64,000 nucleotides of DNA, taken from positions 1,736,001 through 1,800,000 of the forward strand of contig NC_087381.1 of assembly GCF_963675165.1 (NCBI RefSeq), read 5' to 3'. Position 1 is the stretch's first letter, and each line of letters begins with the position of its first letter. The DNA comes from Halichondria panicea. Lineage: Eukaryota; Porifera; Demospongiae; Suberitida; Halichondriidae. The notes under the pieces were generated by a model. It searched no databases and was not told the origin of the DNA. It worked only from the letters and a program-made list of their open reading frames with translations. A program made the position numbers and the translations under genes. This document shows positions 53,124-64,000 of the stretch, piece after piece.

Positions 53124-54646
53124 GCACACATAATGATGATAGCTAGCTCATGTTGAGTGTGTGATTATAACTATAGAAACTGTGGCTATAGTAATTCAAT
53201 TATAACAAGTGGGCAGCTACCTGCACTCTGTTACCAAGACAATGTGAAACTATGCAGCTCTATATATAGTGAGAGCTGCATGTAGGGTCTAAGCTATAAC
53301 ATTTTCTAACTCTAGTAGGATGTGGGTTCTTAGGCTCGTTTGTTTTGAGGCCTTGCTTGTAGGCCAAGTCTTTTCTCAAGAATTACCGGCAGATGCTTGT
53401 GAAAGATTAACTGAAGGAAACTTGGGAACCACGGACTTGTCCTCAACTGGTTTGGTGTCTGCCGCTATTATCACAACAGTTGGTGATGGCATTGTCGTCT
53501 CTACTCGTCTGATTCCTGGTAGCATACATATTGTGTGTGAAGCCCAGCATGAGATTCGAGACAGATACAGATACACATCAGCTCTCTTTTCTTATGTCTG
53601 TACCACTACTGGTAACCGCACGCTTGCATTCTGTGATAATTCTGCAGTCATCACAGCCCAACTAACTTTGAGCTGTGTGGATCGTGCCTGGTCTCTCACT
53701 CTCCTCGGCACTAGTGCTTCTCCCTTAACACCAAATCCTGTGGCCACTGCTTCAACTTCACTAGCCTCTACTTGTTCATTGTGCTTTCCTCCAGACAATA
53801 CTTTTGTTAACTTTTTACAGTTGGTGGTTTCAGAAGTTACCCATTGTGTTGGTAAGTATACTCTGTCACTTACCAGTGTAAGCTTTTAATATGAACTGTT
53901 TTAATAGAATGTGACTGTGCTGTTGGTCTTGGACGCTGTTTTGGCTCAGAAATTAGTGACCAGACTTGTTGCAACTACTTTAGTGAGAGTAGTTGTGTTG
54001 AAAACTGCCCTCTAGGTCAAGTATCTGGTACCAACTTTGTATGTGGTAAGTTTGAACTGCTGTATACATATAGTAAACACGGAACCACATTTGCCAAACT
54101 CTGTGTCATATCATTGTCGTCACTGTTCAATTAATGAGCATTGTTGAGTTTATTGTTTATAGTGTTCTTGAGTAAATATCATCTGTGATTTGTAGCACAC
54201 CTGTATCAAGAACTATGCAATCAGCATGTGCTGTTTCTGAGAAGTGTTGCTAAAAATAATTCATTTCTCTAGAATGTATACTCCAGCTATAATGACGTCA
54301 TATTAACTGTGACGCTACGATTACGCTATTACACCCATAGAACATGTAGGCCCACCACCTCTTAGTTTACCTGCATAGTAGAATAGTGGCCTTATAGTGA
54401 TTCATTACTGAGTTATTATGTGTATTATAGAAACAACATTTTGGAAGTTAATGCTGAAGTGCACTATACAAAGTCAGGGTACGAGTAGTATAAACAGTTG
54501 CTTGCAAAATTGCAGGCAACTTGGTTGCATACAATTAACAGTTGCAGGCAACAAATTGCCTGAAAGTTGCCTGCATGATGTACGTATGGTGGCGGTGGTC
54601 TATAGCCTATAATAATTATGCTTGTATATATATATATATGTACGTA

Positions 54647-54770
54647 TACCGTATATGCTTGATCAGGAGCCGCGGCTACTAAATGTTTCATTTGGCTAGC
54701 AATTAAGGGAGGCTACTATTTGAGTGCGGCCTTTATACAAGAGCGGCCTCTGATCGAGCATATACGGTAT
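54647..54770. mobile_element. MITE ACCGTATATGCTTGATC..GATCGAGCATATACGGT
   Basis: Inverted ends around a GCGGC-rich centre, 124 bp, ending 20 bases before exon 3 of the adhesion-GPCR locus. A half copy is at 18085-18140. Confidence 0.75.
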
Positions 54771-57700
54771 GTGTCTTTCTCTCTTCTTAGAATTCAATGG
54801 CAGCTGTGAATTAGATCTTGATTTGACCTGGAGTATAGAGTGGCCAAACACACCCAGCGGCTCAACTAGCACACAGCAATGTCCTGGAGGAAACTCTACT
54901 GGTAAGGTCAAATTGTACGAATATAAATGTGTTGAGGCATACGTGCATGTATTTCATACTAACTGGATTGTTAGAGTGTACGTAGGTGCCAGTATTCAAT
55001 GCAGTTGGCTACGTCCTGTGAGGATGTTGCTAAAGTGCATCTATTATCGCGTGCTGTAATACAAAATAGGCTTCTACCATGTGGTGTTATAAGTTTAACT
55101 CTTTTCTCACTTGTTCTTTGTTATGCATGCAGGCCAAGCAACAAGGCTCTGTAATAGTGACGGAGAATGGGAGAATCCGAATGTATTAAGCTGTCAGCAA
55201 ATGGAGTTTATGGAAATAGAAGTTCAGGTGAGACTAATTATGCATGCAGACAGCAATAATTGGCGTGCATTTGCATATATGCAGTAGTGTAATATGTAGA
55301 AGGGGAATATTAACTTCTCAGTTCGAGCATGTACTCCTGCACATATTCTGTGTTACCTTCATTTATTTAGAGTAGCTTACATAATTACAGTCATGTATCC
55401 CGTATACTGTACGCATATATACGCACTTGTTATTATAGTACATGTATCCCGTTACTTTACGTATTATAATTATACACACCTGTTTCTGTATAGGCCTCTG
55501 ACCTTCTGTCTGGCACCCTGGACTCTGCTACTATTGTAGAACACGGTAGTGATCACTCAGCAACTAGAAGTGATCACTGAAGTTGATACCACTCCACTGC
55601 TGCCCTCCTCCCTCAACACGACTAATCAAGTGTTGACTGCTGTTATTAATGCCCTGGAACAAGTGGGAAATGATACAGTAACCACAGTAACCAATGAGGT
55701 TAATAATAAAAAAGCAAACAAATATATCCTAGCTGTAATTAATGATTGTTTCATACTTTTACAGCTTATTGTGGATGTCTTCAGTAATATCTTGGAGAGA
55801 AATAACTCAATAACTTGGATGGCTTTGCAAGAAGTAAATTTCATTCAGGCATAATTTATATAATTATGTTAATTTGTATAATTATATACATGTGCGTCCC
55901 AGAATACAGGAGGTAGTCAAGTGCTTCTCAGCAACGTGGAGAGGTTTAGTGTACTGATGGCTCGCTCTCAGAGTGGAAATGGCTTAACTGAGCCTGTCAG
56001 AATATCAAGGCCCAATTTAATTAATATAGGTGAGCTTTGGTTTGTGTGTTTTACCAAAAACAATACGCATAAATTTGCCTATACATGCATGCTTGCATAT
56101 ATAGAGAGTATAGCTAATTATTGATTTTGCTTTAATCTGTTTGACATGCAGCGATTTCTGCTAAGCTGTATGATGGATCTCAAATGGATGAGCTCAAGAA
56201 GGACCTAACATTCCCTCAACAGGAAGATTTGGCGAACTATTCCTTTTCAGCGTTTGTTCCCGCTCAGATAAGTATTCCTCCAGGGTTTCTACAAGAGAGG
56301 CTGAGTCAGAAAAATGGTATATAGTCGCTATTTTTATACTATCACAGACTCCCTCTAATAATTCTACTATCCTCTTGTAACATTTATTTATTCATTGCAT
56401 GAAAGTAGAATGCCTGTCTATATGTTCATGATCATACGATGTATATATGGGTCTCATAGGGCACTGGAAATTCGTATATATATGTGTATACATGTATATA
56501 GGCCTTTATTCGAGTGAGCGTTTGCAGTGTGCTCATTTTTATACACACAATTGACATGCAGGTAGTAGCCTACCGGTTTCGTTCATCCTGCTTCAAACCT
56601 AGAGGCTTTCCTTCCCTCCTCTGCTCGTGGACTAGATAACAACACTGGAAGTGCTTCAGTGGTAATTTCCTCCCAGGTCGGAGATAGGGGCTTCACTGGT
56701 GCATCTGTATCTCTCAAAGAATCTCCGATCCTCTTAAATTTCAGTTTTCAATCTGTCCAAGTAAGTTGCTATAGTACTCACAGAGATTGAGTGTTACTAA
56801 CCGAGTAGCCACATATACTTAACATATAATTATAACCCTGCCATAATATAATTATTATGGTGGCCTGAGAATGTCAATGACTCATAACAGTGTCTCAGCT
56901 ACATAGTGTATAATAAGGTTATCGTCAAGTTCTGCAAGTTAATGCAACTAACCAAAGCTATATATATTATTGTGCAAGTGTTTGTGGATAAAATCGAGTC
57001 ATTTCATTGGGAACTCATTCATGCAAGTACCGGTATTAACACTAATCAATTCATGCATGCATGACTACACACATTTCTGATTATATATATTCAAAGTTGC
57101 TTACTTCAGGTTAATGAAAGTACAGTTCAGTATCATTGCGTTTTCTGGAATTTCTCAAATCCGTAAGTGAATTGCTCACTAACAGTATTGCTCTGATTAG
57201 CACACAATATATATACTCATGCAGTCTCAAACCTGGCTGCTAGAGTAGAATGCACCTGTATAATTATAATCTCAACTATATACCAGATCATTGAGTATCA
57301 GTATCATATTTATCGCAACCACTATAAGTTAAATTGAGGTTTTTTCAGTGTTGGAAACGGAGGATGGATTACTGATGGAGTGAACACTGTGGGGAATGCT
57401 TCAGATGGAGCCGGCAGGAGTACTGTTAATTGTACAAGTTCTCATCTAACCAGCTTTGCAGTACTCTTCACTGCTGTTAGAACGGTACCAAAATGGCATT
57501 AAAAATGAACGCAATTTTGGGGGGTTCAAAGTCTAGTTTCCAAGCCCTTTTCGTGTCTCATAATATTCGGCAAAAGTGAAAATGATTATCCTTCAAATGC
57601 AAAATGTTCATATATATAATTATAGGTCTAGGATTCATGCAGTGCAGTGCATGCATGCATGCATGGTTAAACCCTATAGTTTCAGATACTATATTTGATT

Positions 57701-58669
57701 TCTGCAGAATGAAACCAGAGGAGATGAATTTGCTCTTGCTGTGGTGTCCTATATTGGCTGTGCTATCTCTATCATCAGTCTTCTGATTGCTGTCATCTTC
57801 TATCTCGTCCAAGGGTGAGAAATCATGGACACTTTGCATGCATAATTATATAGAGGTTTGGTATAACAGCTATAGAGAACCTTTCCTCACTAAAACTATA
57901 TACGTGTGAGTTGTACTTCAGTGAATACTAAATGTGGTCATTCAGTGTGTTTTCTCGCTTTATATCATACAAATTACTTCCTCTCTGCCTTACATTAATT
58001 GTAGGAAAAAGTTGCTTATACTTCAGCCAAAGTCCACAACTTTGTTCATCTGAATCTCTTTATTTCCATGCTTCTATCCTATTCTGTTTTTGTTGCTGGA
58101 GTGAGTGCTGCCGTCGGCGATACTGTGAGTCTAAGTTGTATAGTGACAAAAAGCACAAATCAAGTGTTTGTGCAGCTGATTTTGGGTACTAATGTGTGCA
58201 TGTCAAGTTTTTACTATACAGTCATAATTAAATCGTTGCACAATAATAATAGGTTGGGTGTGCGTTTGTTGCTACTCTACTGCACTACTTGTTCCTGTCA
58301 AGTTTCTGCTGGATGTTGTGTGAGGGAGTGATACTCTTAGACTACGTGCTGTTGTGTGAGAGGTTGTTCATGTTCAGTTGGGTTGCAAAGACATGGTGGT
58401 TCTTTCTACTCCTCGGTTATGGTGAGTATATGAATGCCCATGCCATATTAAATTTATTAGCTATACAAGCAAATCAACGATCAACTAATAATGAATTGCT
58501 TGCCTCGTATAGTGACTCCTATTCCAATAGTTGCTGTAACAGTGGGCATCAGGTGGCAGTACTATGAAACCCTTGATGTGTGAGTTTGCATGGCGTACAA
58601 ATTGGTACTCTATATATATGTATATAGATAATCCGCTTGCATGCATGAGTATATCACATGCAGCTAGCT

Positions 58670-58990
58670 ACATATATATAATGAAAGCACCACAGGTGCT
58701 GATGCCTCGGTGGAGATGCCAAAACTATTATTATAATAGCTTTTATACACAGTCAAGATGAACATTTTTGCATTGCTGCATGCAAACTCAAAGAGTGGGT
58801 ATAATATTGATCGACCATGATTGTTGTTAAAACGATCGATGCCAAAGGTTCAAGTCTAAAATTAATGGTTGCATCAGCAGAGCCTTGCAGCTCTCTTCTC
58901 ACTCTTGCAGCTACCAATAGCTAGCATTCTAGACACACAAATACACTACCGTATACCTCGCCGCTTGCGCATGCGCATCGAGGCATAATA
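58670..58990. repeat. Dispersed repeat in an adhesion-GPCR intron
   Basis: Shared with 23940-24290 and, reversed, with 50280-50590 (GGTGCTGATGCCTCGGTGGA, GATCGATGCCAAAGGTTCAA, GTCTAAAATTAATGG). Confidence 0.65.
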
Positions 58991-59321
58991 ATGAAAGGTA
59001 ATTAGTGTTGTTGCAATATCTTCAGCTGTTGGTTGCCACTGGCAGAGGGAACTATTTTCGGATTTATTGTGCCAGTTCTTGTCATTATGTTGGTGAGGAG
59101 ATATTGTATTCTAGATCTTATCTACGTGTGTGCCGAGAAGTATAAATTGTGATTATGTGTACAGTCATGCATGATATGTCGATAATTGTTATATACTTCT
59201 CTTTCACAGATTAATTTTGTATTCATTGTCATTGCCTTGAGAGGAATAGTAGGTAGGAAAGGCTTTCAGTGTGGAAAACAAAAAAGTAGTGCAAGGTACG
59301 TATACTTATCAGTATACGGCA

Positions 59322-59525
59322 TAGCGGGTATATTTCGAGGGTATAAACTTTCGCGGAATGACCGTTAGAAATTTTGATTTTCACGGAATAGCAGCCTTTT
59401 ACAGCATGCATACATGCATGCGATATTAAATTTGTGGGTATAATTCTCGCGGTACATGCTTAAATCAGCGAAAACTGTCGAACATTTATACCCTCAAAAT
59501 AATAATTATACTCGCTTATTACAGT
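59322..59525. mobile_element. MITE with CGGGTATATTTCGAGGGTAT ends
   Basis: Inverted ends (GCGGGTATATTTCGAGGGTATA and TATACCCTCAAAATAA-type sequence), about 204 bp, in the intron after exon 17. A related piece is at 29145-29242. Confidence 0.65.
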
Positions 59526-59995
59526 ACTTGCATGCTCAGAATTTATATTGTATATAATCATTATTATGCCGAGTACCTTCTTCAGAAAAGAGCTTGTCTA
59601 GGCCTAGGTATTCGTCCGCATCCATTCTTTCGGTTAGTTTTTGAAATGAACCTAGCAACTAAACTCGTTAGATACTGTTTAGTCAGTATCTATGGGAATT
59701 ATAAGCCCGCAGGCACTCGTAGTATCCTCGCTTCGCTCGGGATACTACAGCAGGCCTTTGGGCTAAAAAAGTCTGATGTAGATACTTGCTAATTTGCTAC
59801 CATAATTAATTCCGTTGCCATACTATTGCTATGTGCAATATGCAGCATAATGCACTGAATCTCACATTCTGCACTGCATCTCATATTCTGCACTGACCAT
59901 GCACAAAGCCTTACAGTAAAAATACTTAGTTTTTATATTTTTATACTTAGTTTTTATACTGTCCGCCGCTTAAACGTAGTCCTAGGACATAGTCA

Positions 59996-60265
59996 CTGGT
60001 TGGAGGCATTGTCAGAGTTGGGGAGTGGCTTATTGCAGCAGAGTTTGAGGTGAGGCTGCTCGAGTTGCTCTGCAGCTTTGCCTTTAGGTCAGGGGTGTTT
60101 TACAGCAGCGTTGAGAAGAGAGAGTCTTTTTACACCGTTCGGGGGGGTGGGGCTGCTTTACTCTTGTCTAGCATCGAGCGAGGAGCCCAACGTTTTGTAG
60201 GTCAAGCCATTCGTCGTGCCAATGACAGCAATCTTGAATGGTCAGATACTGGTGTCTTTGAGTAG
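59996..60265 (+). CDS. Unrecognised open frame inside an adhesion-GPCR intron
   Basis: A frame of about 90 codons stays open from roughly 59996 to the TGA at 60263-60265 (SLVGGIVRVGEWLIAAEFEV, later SIERGAQRFVGQAIRRAND). Composition looks coding, with charged and hydrophobic residues in balance, but there is no obvious start or splice signal and I recognise no family. It could be a fragment of a mobile element or a nested gene. Confidence 0.3.
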   Translation: MVGGIVRVGEWLIAAEFEVRLLELLCSFAFRSGVFYSSVEKRESFYTVRGGGAALLLSSIERGAQRFVGQAIRRANDSNLEWSDTGVFE

Positions 60266-61687
60266 AGATGCAAGTAGCTGGGACCAGTAATTTTTGTAGA
60301 AGCTGTGTGTGGACAGGTGTAATTTGTGTTGCTCGGGATATATAACACGTGCATGCACTCGCGGGATGCATGCATGGTGTATATTGCACTCAGCCACATA
60401 AGAAGCATTATATGCATTTATTTCAGATACATTTTACTGGCCACTGTTGTCCTTTTTCCTCTCCTTGGTCTAACTTGGCTATTTGGTCTCCTCATGATCG
60501 CTGACCGATCGCCTGTCTTTAACTGGCTCTTCACAATACTCAATTCACTTCAGGTATGTGTATCGTGCACATAATAATTACGGCACTCGTGCATGCATGC
60601 ACTCTGTTAAAAAAGACCAATTTTGCAGGGTGTGGCTATACTATTCATTCCTGTAATCAGGAGATATTATAAAGACGAAGTTTTCAGGAGAGAGGTTAAT
60701 TGATGGTATATATAGATGCATATGTGTGCAAAATGAGTCATAATTTTACCACACTGTATCCAGCACGGTATTACATTACTTTTGTCCCATGCAGGACTTG
60801 GAGGATGTGGTGGTTCCTGAACCTCCTGCTACAGATGATACAGGTTGTTTGGATAATTATGCATTGTGAAATAGTTCATCACCACATGCAGGAGAATACT
60901 TGCTACCACTAGATGAAGTGATGAATGCAGTCTACGAAAATCACTGCTGACTGGTACAGTCTGGCCATACAGCTGGACATTGACTACAAAACTAGAAAGG
61001 TGTGTGCAAGAAATCTCAACTGATACAATAGCTAGCTCTAAGCTACAATCATGTAATCATAACAAAATAAAGTTCATTATACCACAATAATGACCCGTTA
61101 GTTAAGAGTGGGTTTGCTAACCACAGTTCCTTTTTTGTCATGTCCAGGTCATTGAGCGTGATTACTCATCGGCAGAACTTAGGTTCTATGTCATGTTGCA
61201 GCACTGGGTAAGGAGACCCTCCCCTCCTCCCTCTTGGCCGGCCCTCATTAAAGCAGTAAAGGGCCCCGTTATCAAACGAGCAGACATTGCAGCACACATG
61301 ATAGAGAAACATCAGGTATCATTTATGTTGTATAATTGTATATACATGTGTGTACAGTATATAGTGCCTTAACTATATATACTCCTGAATGTGTAGGATG
61401 TGCTGGGCATATCTGGAGATGATGAATTATCTATTCCCTCTCTGGTTTATCAAAATATATTTGTTCTAAAAGGTGTGTACCGAATGTATTTGCAGTATAG
61501 TAATTATAGCTTGAATTGCTTGCTATATGCAGAGCCACTCGGTATGGACCAGCACTTGAAGGTGGTGAGAGAGGCCACCTGGGAAGCAAGAGCCGAATGG
61601 CGGTGTCTGGGAGAACAGTTGGGAGTAACCATGGGGAAATTAGAGGTGAAGAATTCTTCCCTAATGTGCTATAATTTGTATTTACAG

Positions 61688-62571
61688 TAGACTCTCGTTA
61701 ATCCAGTCACCCTTGGGACAGTGCAACTTGGTTGGAATAGCGAGGTGGCTGTTTTCAGAAAATAGCTGCGGCTAAAAAACCAACCTTACCGTGACTAGTC
61801 TAATCATTCTGCTCTCTATAAGTGTTCATTTGCCAAATCATACCCAAAACATCATATCTGGCCGTAATAAACGTATTTGTTGCCCAGTGAGTGGGCAGAT
61901 CAAAGCAATCCAGTGCTCAGTATATGGCATGTTGCATCACTGCCATGGCTACCATATATTGCACTGCATAATGCACTGGATTATATGCACTTGCACTGTG
62001 TGTAAATGCAGTAGATTTCTTTAAGTGATATTCATTTGGGACTTATGCCCCACCATCCCACCCAATAACTCATTTGGTTCCTTTTATAGGCTACTACTTT
62101 TATAACTACTAGTGGGAAAAAAACCTAAAAATTTTACTATGGAATTCAGCAAAACTGATGAATACACTAAATTCCTTCAAAACACATGTCTTTTATTACG
62201 ATTTATATGACCAGTCAGATGAGTTTAACGTCATTGGGCAACAAGTTAGTTATTGCAGGCGCCCTCGTGCAACATGCCATATATTGCACTGGATGACATA
62301 ACCCTCGGCCCCGAGGGCATTATATTGCTCCAGTGCAATATATGGCATGTTGCACTCTGGCTGGGCAATAACTAATACATAATAACCTATAGTTTGGGGC
62401 AGCCAGCACTGGCCATGCAGTATACGAAATAGCGAGTGGCCGCATTTCAGGGCGAGTTTTGCGCAGTAAACATAATTATTGCTAGCGATCCGTGTCAAAC
62501 CAAATGGCTGGTATATCGAGGTGGCCGTACTTCTTCAGAGAGCCGGAATAGCAAGACTCTACTGACTCGCA
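61688..62571. mobile_element. Pogo-like non-autonomous element in the last adhesion-GPCR intron
   Basis: Left end TAGACTCTCGTTAATCCAGT, right end GGAATAGCAAGACTCTACT (inverted with differences). The CTCGTTAATCC word is common in pogo/Tigger-type ends. An internal palindrome at 62249-62374 may be a separate insertion. Relatives are at 27715-28010 and 50930-51262. It widens the intron that splits the second Death domain. Confidence 0.65.
62249..62374. repeat. Long palindrome
   Basis: Arms of about 47 bp (TGCAACATGCCATATATTGC, ATTGCACTGG) around a spacer with CCCTCGGCCCCGAGGGCA, itself a hairpin. Confidence 0.75.
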
Positions 62572-63148
62572 TGATGGTATCCACGAGTACACATTTTTGC
62601 GATTCATAGAAATAGCAGAAATTAATACCACGAAAATATGTCACCTTATAAAGGTATAGTCAGTATTATCCCACTCATGTAATGACATGATGGTAGAGTT
62701 TTTATAGACAGATCATGCTATGATTTTTTCTCACAGGCGATTCAGCATAACCATCATCATGTAAGTGGAGCGTGTTTAACTGCCATGCTTGAGCACTGGT
62801 TGACCCAGACCGACCCTCCCCCCTCCTGGTCCGCTCTCATTGAGGCTCTCAGATCCCCTACTCTTGGTCTGTGGGACATTGCCAATGAGATTGAGACTTA
62901 CAATAGACAAGTGCATGAATACATGCATTGTCGACAGAGTTATTAATTATTTTCGATGTCATTTTCTCCGACTCTATTAGAACATATATATACTGTACGT
63001 GTTATTTTTTTGGTTTGTATTCTTGTTTGTTAGAAAATACAGTATAACTATAATTATATGTATATAGCTATAGCTATACATAATTATTATATTAAATATC
63101 AGTCAATTTGATTATTATTGTGATGAAATGAATAATATCAGTACATGC

Positions 63149-63665
63149 ATACATGCATGGTGCATCGAGTACTGTTTTGGGCCAGAATTTAATGACCAGA
63201 CTTGTTGCAACTACTTTAACGAGAGTAGTTGTGTCGAAAACTTCCCTCTAGGTCAAGTATCTGGTACCAACTTTGTATGTGGTGAGTTTGATTAACATGA
63301 ATTGATGGAATTAACGTTTTTTGCAGGATGTTCAACACTGAATGATGCAAATGGAGAGTTTTCGTATAGTAATGATACAGACCTTGGTAGTGTGGCCACT
63401 CTAATTTGTACACGTAAGTAGCTAGCGTGTATATATGCTAATTAAGTCCATTCTTTCCAGCTCTCTGTATGCATGTGGTGTTGCCCTTATTGGTTGATGG
63501 AGACATTTCCTACACTGACCCCCCCCCTCCCCCCCCCCAACAAACTTGAAGCTGGCACCGAAGCAAACTTCCCCTGCAACATATGATTCCTGATAGATCC
63601 TGAGAATGGACATACAAGAACATGTCTGACTAGTGGAACGTGGTCGGGCAAGAGTCCAACATGCA
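63149..63665 (+). pseudogene. Fragments of a second adhesion-GPCR-like ectodomain with Sushi domain (continues beyond window?)
   Basis: 63149-63281 copies exon 2 of the adhesion-GPCR locus (DQTCCNYFNESSCVEN), with one conserved Cys changed to Phe and a different 5' border without a clear acceptor. It splices in phase to 63327-63413 (STLNDANGEFSYSNDTD, SVATLIC) and 63597-63665 (NGHTRTCLTSGTWSGKSPTC), which together form one Sushi/CCP domain. An 18-base C-rich run lies in the last intron. It may be the start of a tandem paralogue running past 64,000, or a relic; the missing 5' exon and the Cys change favour a relic. Confidence 0.55.
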
Positions 63666-64000
63666 GTGAGTTTATACTGCATATCAGGCATATCATACTA
63701 GTAAAGCTGTGTTTATTTTGTTTGTGGTTTTTTGCATTTTCTATAAATGTAAGCAACACTATAAGACAGTATGTGGTGTTTGGTACATGCATGCATCTTT
63801 GTATTCCTGCTGTAGCCTGTGAAGGAGGCTAATAAATTATATCATGTAAGGAACATATCATACCAAGGGCGGTCAATACACCTTTGATCATACCCAGGAG
63901 AAAACCTGCTGTTCCACAGCAAGCAACTCATCATTTCATGGTAATTTTCTTGGGCACGCCCCCCAATTTTATTTATCATGTAAAGTCTCTTTATAGAAGT
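63666..64000. other. No exon recognised
   Basis: Nothing with splice support up to the window end; GAAGGAGGCTAAT near 63822 is a repeat border. Confidence 0.4.

Larger units (their letters stand above)
53320..62946 (+). pseudogene. Adhesion-GPCR-type locus with C-terminal tandem Death domains; frame broken at four points
   Basis: Twenty-five exons have good splice sites: 53320-53851, 53908-54045, 54791-54901, 55133-55227, 55494-55698, 55765-55833, 55903-56029, 56152-56316, 56562-56760, 57110-57162, 57349-57484, 57708-57814, 58005-58124, 58253-58421, 58513-58579, 59026-59092, 59210-59295, 60427-60553, 60629-60694, 60795-60843, 60892-60999, 61148-61315, 61397-61472, 61533-61645, 62737-62946. 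In order: signal peptide, Cys-rich exon, HormR-like domain, GAIN region, GPS (FWNFSN, HLTSFAVLF), seven helices (LLHYLFLSSFCWML, LGLTWLFGLL, NSLQGVAILF), then a tail with two Death domains. Single-base shifts give stops at 55578, 56600, 58051 and 60948. Either a young pseudogene or assembly indels; the shift at about 60935 separates the helices from the Death tail. Confidence 0.8.

Noticed and set aside
60892-60999. A 30-base GT-AG intron that might repair the receptor frame
   Set aside because: Removing it would leave the following Death exons in the wrong frame, and the size is below any plausible intron.

Overview
The window reads as nuclear DNA of an early-branching animal, most likely a demosponge. 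That is inferred from the gene types (a split SMU1 gene, an adhesion-GPCR-type locus, an SRCR receptor, and large Death/ankyrin/Ig/Roc-COR-like proteins), short GT-AG introns, AT-rich composition and dense short inverted-repeat transposons. No search could be run, so family names rest on motifs, exon phase and comparison between loci inside the window. I recognised no tRNA, rRNA or CRISPR array.

Layout. 1-8.1 kb: two copies of an acidic C-terminal exon with a nested 1.55-kb inverted-repeat transposon between them, a 5'-truncated copy of a seven-helix receptor, a LINE fragment, a stray Death-domain exon relic and a broken unknown gene. 8.7-15.2 kb (minus): gene A, with Ig, a helical linker, a GTPase of Roc-COR type, and Death domains. 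15.2-19.2 kb: repeats, including about 540 bp of pure CA. 19.2-34.6 kb (minus): gene B, a paralogue of A, with ankyrin, Death-like, ankyrin, Ig, helical linker, GTPase, second Ig and Death parts. 37.1-38.1 kb: an intact intronless seven-helix receptor. 39.3-40.4 kb: a duplicate of the 6.3-7.2 kb segment. 40.7-45.0 kb (plus): SMU1 in 11 exons, the one clear housekeeping gene. 46.0-49.1 kb (minus): a membrane SRCR receptor with a proline-rich repeat tail. 53.3-62.9 kb (plus): an adhesion-GPCR locus in 25 exons, whose last five exons encode the same paired Death domains that end gene A. 63.1-63.7 kb: fragments of a second, related ectodomain with a Sushi domain.

Main idea. Genes A and B and the GPCR locus look like one shuffling family of sensor and signalling proteins. 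Ankyrin and Ig modules sit mostly in symmetric exons with phase-1 introns on both sides, and a tandem Death cassette is shared, exon for exon, between a cytosolic GTPase protein and a cell-surface adhesion GPCR. By analogy with NLR/STAND, ROCO and Death-adaptor proteins this suggests innate immune or cell-fate signalling; that is inference. A caution: the GPCR locus has four single-base reading-frame breaks while all splice sites are intact, so it is either a recent pseudogene or an assembly with indel errors.
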